From contig NZ_CP071139.1 in the NCBI RefSeq assembly GCF_017639205.1, positions 62,001 to 126,000 of the forward strand: DNA of 64,000 nucleotides, in the 5' to 3' direction. Under the pieces are notes generated by a model. It saw only the letters and a program-made list of their open reading frames with translations. It searched no databases and was not told the DNA's origin. This document shows, in pieces, positions 60,773-64,000 of the stretch (position 1 is the first letter of the stretch; each line of letters begins with the position of its first letter). This DNA is from Streptomyces nojiriensis (GTDB taxonomy: Bacteria > Actinomycetota > Actinomycetes > Streptomycetales > Streptomycetaceae). Position numbers and translations under genes: made by a program.

Positions 60773-61782
60773 GCGTCCGCGCCGCCTTCCGGGCGTCCGA
60801 GCCTGGTGAGGAGCCCGGTGAGGACGTCGGGAGAGAGCGTGATGCTCTCGATCCGCGGCAGGTTCTCCGCCAGCCGGGTCACCGCCAGGGCGTGCAGCGT
60901 GCCCGGGCCGGCTTCGTCGTGCACGCGCAGCCAGGCTGCCTGGGCCTCGGCGCGCGCCGCGCCCGTCTCGCGCGCCGCCTCGGCGTCCGCGCGGGCCAGG
61001 CGGACCTTGCGGGCCGCCTCGGTCTCGGTGCGCACGCCGTCCGCCGCCGCCTTCTCCTCCGCCTCGCGGCGGGTGTTGGTGCCGCGCTGGTCGATCAGCT
61101 GTGCCTCGCGCCTGGCCAGTTCGATCTGACTGGCCAGTTCGTTCTCGGCGATGGCGCGCTCACGTTCGACGGCGACGGCCCGCCGTTCGTAGGTGGCCCG
61201 GTCCGCCTCCTGCTGGATCTGCTCGCGGGCCGGGGTGCGCAGGGCGCGCTCCACCTCGGCCTCGGGGCGGATCGCCACGACCCGCACGGCCACCACGTCG
61301 ATGCCGGTGGCCGGGAGCCTGGGCTCGGCGGCGAGACCGGCGGCGACGCGCCCCCGCACGGAGGCGACGCCGTCCACCAGGGCGACGGCCAGCGGAGTGC
61401 GGGCCAGTACGTCCAGCGTGTGCTGCTGCGCGGTCTCGGTGAGGAGGGTGGCGATCTGCTCCAGGGGGGCGCCGCGCCAGCTCCCGGTGTCCGGGTCGAC
61501 GGAGAAGTCGAGCCGGTCCGCGGCCTCGGCCGGGTCGCTGATCCGGTAGGTGACGGTGGCCTGCACGGCGACGTCCTGGAAGTCGGACGTACGGGCGTGG
61601 AACGCCATGGCCAGCTCCCGGTCGTCGACCGGTACTTCGGAGAGCGCCGCCGACAGCGACCGGTACCAGAAACTGAGCCCCCGGCCGTCGTGGACGAGCC
61701 GGCCGCGCTTGTGGTGGCGGATGTGGGCGGTGGGCGCGGAGCGCAGATGGCGCCAGCCGAAGCGCCGGGTGATGTCGGCCAT
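60769..61782 (-). CDS. SPFH/band 7-domain protein
   Basis: 337 residues. The SPFH core covers about residues 25-200 (GLSFWYRSLSAALSEVPVDD, VAVQATVTYRISDPAEAADR, GIDVVAVRVVAIRPEAEVER). A long Glu/Ala/Arg coiled coil follows (REQIQQEADRATYERRAVAV). No N-terminal membrane helix is evident, so it may be a soluble or peripheral ring former. The partner is the coupled NAD kinase-like gene. The promoter and twin palindromes upstream are clear. Confidence 0.85.
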   Translation of the reverse strand: MADITRRFGWRHLRSAPTAHIRHHKRGRLVHDGRGLSFWYRSLSAALSEVPVDDRELAMAFHARTSDFQDVAVQATVTYRISDPAEAADRLDFSVDPDTGSWRGAPLEQIATLLTETAQQHTLDVLARTPLAVALVDGVASVRGRVAAGLAAEPRLPATGIDVVAVRVVAIRPEAEVERALRTPAREQIQQEADRATYERRAVAVERERAIAENELASQIELARREAQLIDQRGTNTRREAEEKAAADGVRTETEAARKVRLARADAEAARETGAARAEAQAAWLRVHDEAGPGTLHALAVTRLAENLPRIESITLSPDVLTGLLTRLGRPEGGADA

Positions 61783-61799
61783 GACGGACCCCCTTCATT

Positions 61800-61847
61800 T
61801 CGTCAATGCGACGATAACGAGACGCGTCCATATCGTCAAGTAGACGA
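61800..61847 (-). promoter_or_regulatory. Promoter with twin TCGTC-N5-GACGA palindromes
   Basis: On the minus strand, TTGACG (61834-61839) and TATCGT (61811-61816) are 17 bases apart, a good vegetative promoter about 25 bases from the SPFH start. TCGTCAATGCGACGA (61800-61814) and TCGTCAAGTAGACGA (61833-61847) have identical arms and spacing and cover the -10 and -35, so repression is likely. Confidence 0.7.
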
Positions 61848-62036
61848 GAAGAAGGTTCCGCGGCGCCGCCCGGGCGGCAACGGGAGCCGCCCGAACGGGT
61901 CTTCGGCCTGCGGGACGGCCTGCCCCGAGCGGTCTCACGGTCCGTGCGTCCGGTGTGCCGGTCGTCCCGGAGTCGGTGATCACGGCCCCGGACCCCCGGT
62001 CCTGTCCGACGACCCCGAGGGGACCCCCTGCCTGAT

Positions 62037-62056
62037 GTCCATATGTCCATATGGAC
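62037..62056. promoter_or_regulatory. GTCCATAT repeats forming a palindrome
   Basis: GTCCATAT (62037-62044) is followed directly by the perfect palindrome GTCCATATGGAC (62045-62056). It lies between the SPFH promoter and the downstream end of the next gene. A binding site is possible; target unknown. Confidence 0.4.
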
Positions 62057-62148
62057 TTCGATCGATCGCCGCGGCCGCCACGCCGCTGGGCCCCGGCCAT
62101 CGCTGACCGGCGAGCGCACCGGGCCGGGATCCGCTCCGGCGCGTGCCG

Positions 62149-62739
62149 TTACCCGTCCCGCGCGGTCAGGAGCAGGACCTGGGCCTTGGAGCGGGTGGTG
62201 CCGAGCGCGGTGGCCACCGCTTCGGCGGACATGCCGTCGTCGCACAGCGCGCCGGCGGCCGTCCGGCCCGCCCGGGCCGCCATCCGCTCCAGCACACCGG
62301 CGGCGCGCAACGCGGCCAGCGGCGCGTCCGCGGCCGTGGCGGTCAGCTGCCCGGCCATCGCGGCCAGGAGCGCGGCCAGCGGCTCGGGCAGCGGTACCGC
62401 CCTGTCGCGGACGACGGACAGGTGCGCGGTCCAGTCCGCGAGCGGTCCCGCCAGGTCGACGTCCGCCTCGTACAGGGGCTGGTCGCCGATCGTCGCCCAG
62501 TCCAGCGGATACTCGGCGGCGCCGCGCCATCCGCATGCGCACACGGCCCTGAGGGCCTCGGCGCGCGGGCGGCGGGCCCGGCCGTCGTAGGCCGACCAGT
62601 GCGTGGTCGACGGCACGTCCGGACCGCTCCCGACATCGAAGTACGCCGGGCCCGGTTCGCTGCCGCCGACGAGTACACCTGCCGCGCCCGCGTGCGCGTC
62701 CCCGAAGTCCACCGTCCACCAGTCCCAGTCCACGAGCAC
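62149..62739 (-). CDS. Conserved protein, intact member of a family with two decayed copies
   Basis: 196 residues from GTG 62739 (GGGGAGAAG upstream). The N-terminal half has WWTVDFGDAHAG, PGPAYFDVGSG, HWSAYDGRARRPRAEALRAV, CACGWRGAAEYPLDW with a Cys pair. The C-terminal half is helical and ends in a HTH-like SAEAVATALGTTRSKAQVLL. A nuclear-receptor-like function is not suggested; DNA binding is possible. Decayed relatives lie at 13707-14340 and 23592-23662. A CGATGCC/GTTGTTGGGG-type element about 100 bases upstream is shared with the 23 kb relic. Confidence 0.75.
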   Translation of the reverse strand: MLVDWDWWTVDFGDAHAGAAGVLVGGSEPGPAYFDVGSGPDVPSTTHWSAYDGRARRPRAEALRAVCACGWRGAAEYPLDWATIGDQPLYEADVDLAGPLADWTAHLSVVRDRAVPLPEPLAALLAAMAGQLTATAADAPLAALRAAGVLERMAARAGRTAAGALCDDGMSAEAVATALGTTRSKAQVLLLTARDG

Positions 62740-62917
62740 ACCGCCTTCTCCCCGGTCCCGCCGACAGACCGGCCGGATCCCGACTGCGACCCTGCCCCGC
62801 CCGCGCACCCGCCCACACCCCGGCGACCCCAACAACCGATGCCGTTGGATCCCGGGCCTGGAGCCGGGACCACGATCCGTGAACAGAGCCGGCCGGTACG
62901 GGCGTTCGGCCCTGCTG

Positions 62918-63547
62918 CTATGGGCAGGACTCCTCCGTCTTGGCGACGGTGAAGGCGACCGGCTGTCCGGTCAGCGCGGTCCCCGGCTTCGGGTCCTGGG
63001 AGCAGACCTTCCAGTTCGACTCCTGGAGGACCATGCGGCCCTGCAGCGCGTCCTTCACCGTGATGCTCGCGTTGGAGGGCAGCGCGCCGCGGACCGCCTT
63101 CATGCCCTGCCCGGTGAAGTCCGGCATGGTGCTGCCGGCCGGCTTCGGAGCGGGCGCGTCGGCGACCGGGCAGGACTCCTCCAGCTTCACGGCGCCGAAG
63201 TCCACGGTGGTGCTCGTGTCGACGTTCGCACCGGCGGCAGGGGTCTGGCTGCAGACCTTCCAGTTCCGGTCGAGGGCCTGGAGCCGGTCGCGGCCGAGGG
63301 CGTCGTGGGACTTGAGGAGGACGAACCCGGCCGCCTGCGCTTCGTCCTGGGCGGTCTGGAGGCCCTTGCCGACGAAGCCGGGAAGGGTGGCGGTCTTCGC
63401 TGCGGGCGCGGAGCCGGCCGGCGCCGGGGCGGCGGGCGTGCCGGGGGCGGCGGGCTTGGCGGTGTCGGTGGTCTGCGGGTTGCAGGCGGTGAGGGCGAGA
63501 AGGGCTGCAGCCGTGGCGGCGAGGGTGGCGGTGCGGTGTGTGCGCAT
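62918..63547 (-). CDS. Lipoprotein with two PASTA-like domains
   Basis: 209 residues. The signal sequence ends in the lipobox LALTAC, so Cys20 or so is lipidated. After an Ala/Pro linker come two PASTA-type modules: TLPGFVGKGLQTAQDEAQAA with WKVCSQTPAAGANVDTSTTV, and TMPDFTGQGMKAVRGALPSN with WKVCSQDPKPGTALTGQPVA. PASTA modules usually bind muropeptides in penicillin-binding proteins and Ser/Thr kinases; here they are on a membrane-attached lipoprotein. ATG 63547 is inferred from the signal peptide. Confidence 0.85.
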   Translation of the reverse strand: MRTHRTATLAATAAALLALTACNPQTTDTAKPAAPGTPAAPAPAGSAPAAKTATLPGFVGKGLQTAQDEAQAAGFVLLKSHDALGRDRLQALDRNWKVCSQTPAAGANVDTSTTVDFGAVKLEESCPVADAPAPKPAGSTMPDFTGQGMKAVRGALPSNASITVKDALQGRMVLQESNWKVCSQDPKPGTALTGQPVAFTVAKTEESCP

Positions 63548-63822
63548 CGCGCCATGGTGGCCGACGTGTACGGGGCGTGAGGTGGCTGTGACGCTCCTGT
63601 GACGCGCGAAAGCCCGCCGAGGTGGCGGGACTTCGCACATCGGCCGCCAGGGCTTGCCGGGTCGGCGGGTCGTTCGGAACCGGCGGTGAGGGCTGCGGCG
63701 GGGACCGGCGGAGGGTCGGTGCAGGCGCCGGCCGCGGGCTGACGAGCGCGGCAGACCCTTCCGACTCCCGTCACCGGCGCGGCGCGTGCACGAGGCGGTC
63801 CGGCCCGCCAGCGCAGGTGCGG

Positions 63823-64000
63823 TCAGGGGCCGGCGGGGCGCCGGAGAGCGGCCGGGTCCACGTCGAGCGCGGCCAGCAGCCGGACGCTGCGGTTTCCCGG
63901 CTCGCTGAGCAGCCGGTCCAGCAGCCCGGAGGTGCCGCCGGCCATCGTGTCCTTGAGCAGCTCGCGCGGTGGCACCGTGTCCTGGCCGAGGTCTGCGCTC
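63823..64000 (-). CDS. Clp N-terminal-like domain protein (partial)
   Basis: The last 59 residues of a gene entering from the right edge: DLGQDTVPPRELLKDTMAGG, then LLDRLLSEPGNRSVRLLAAL and DVDPAALRRP before the stop at 63823-63825. The helix pattern with LLxxLxxEPxxxxxxLLxALGVDxxAL resembles Clp-N repeats found in small Streptomyces proteins. The rest is outside the window. Confidence 0.6.
   Translation of the reverse strand, partial: SADLGQDTVPPRELLKDTMAGGTSGLLDRLLSEPGNRSVRLLAALDVDPAALRRPAGP

Overview
The window looks like a high-GC Streptomyces chromosome, probably an accessory or arm region. Coding frames have strongly GC-biased third positions, GGAG-type ribosome binding sites and frequent GTG/TTG starts. 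Families typical of the genus are common: MmyB-type regulators, DUF2690 proteins, small secreted proteins, an LPMO with a CBM2/FnIII partner, and a sigma factor fused to a ricin-type lectin. Few housekeeping genes are visible. Many genes are broken, and relics of IS1380 and IS5 transposases, HNH-type nucleases and a toxin-antitoxin pair are scattered among intact genes.

Layout. 1-3.3 kb: a twice-frameshifted secreted alpha/beta hydrolase, a trypsin-like protease that seems to lack its catalytic His segment, and an intact methyltransferase. 4.1-8.1 kb: a RelE-type TA pair, the first helix-turn-helix/coiled-coil (HTH-CC) gene with a divergent small membrane protein gene, and an IS1380 relic. 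8.3-14.7 kb: small secreted protein, decayed coiled-coil gene, L,D-transpeptidase, XRE/DUF2690 membrane regulator, broken secreted HNH nuclease, endonuclease VII-like protein, decayed paralogue of a gene at 62 kb. 15-20.4 kb: MmyB regulator with divergent SDR genes, and an alpha/beta hydrolase with a divergent TetR. 20.4-24.6 kb: K+ channel, ClC channel, lamin-tail protein. 25-32 kb: a GxGNxG-repeat secreted protein, the second HTH-CC module, AraC relic, VOC, DUF1905, DoxX and carbohydrate-recognition genes. 32-38.9 kb: LPMO plus CBM2/FnIII, a frameshifted membrane gene, a Tat-exported propeller-like protein, and a zinc-ribbon-like protein.

39.0-39.35 kb holds a 317-bp non-autonomous transposon. 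It has perfect 25-bp terminal inverted repeats and a perfect 8-bp target duplication, and it carries a tRNA-like structure. Then come an MFS exporter (39.8 kb), a 623-residue multi-zinc-ribbon protein with an embedded Vsr/DUF559-like nuclease motif (41.5 kb), MerR and metallo-beta-lactamase-fold genes, the sigma/lectin fusion, a TerC-like protein, and the third HTH-CC module (52-54.8 kb). 55.8-59.3 kb is a TetR, ABC-F and virginiamycin B lyase cluster, expected to give resistance to both streptogramin components. 59.3-64 kb holds a cupin, a coupled SPFH/NAD-kinase-like operon with a readable promoter and two identical-pattern palindromes, a PASTA lipoprotein and the end of a Clp-N-like gene.

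The best candidates for undescribed biology are the tRNA-like cargo of the mini-transposon, the HTH-CC plus divergent small-membrane-protein arrangement seen three times, and the zinc-ribbon/nuclease fusion. All family assignments come from reading motifs by eye; no database search was run.
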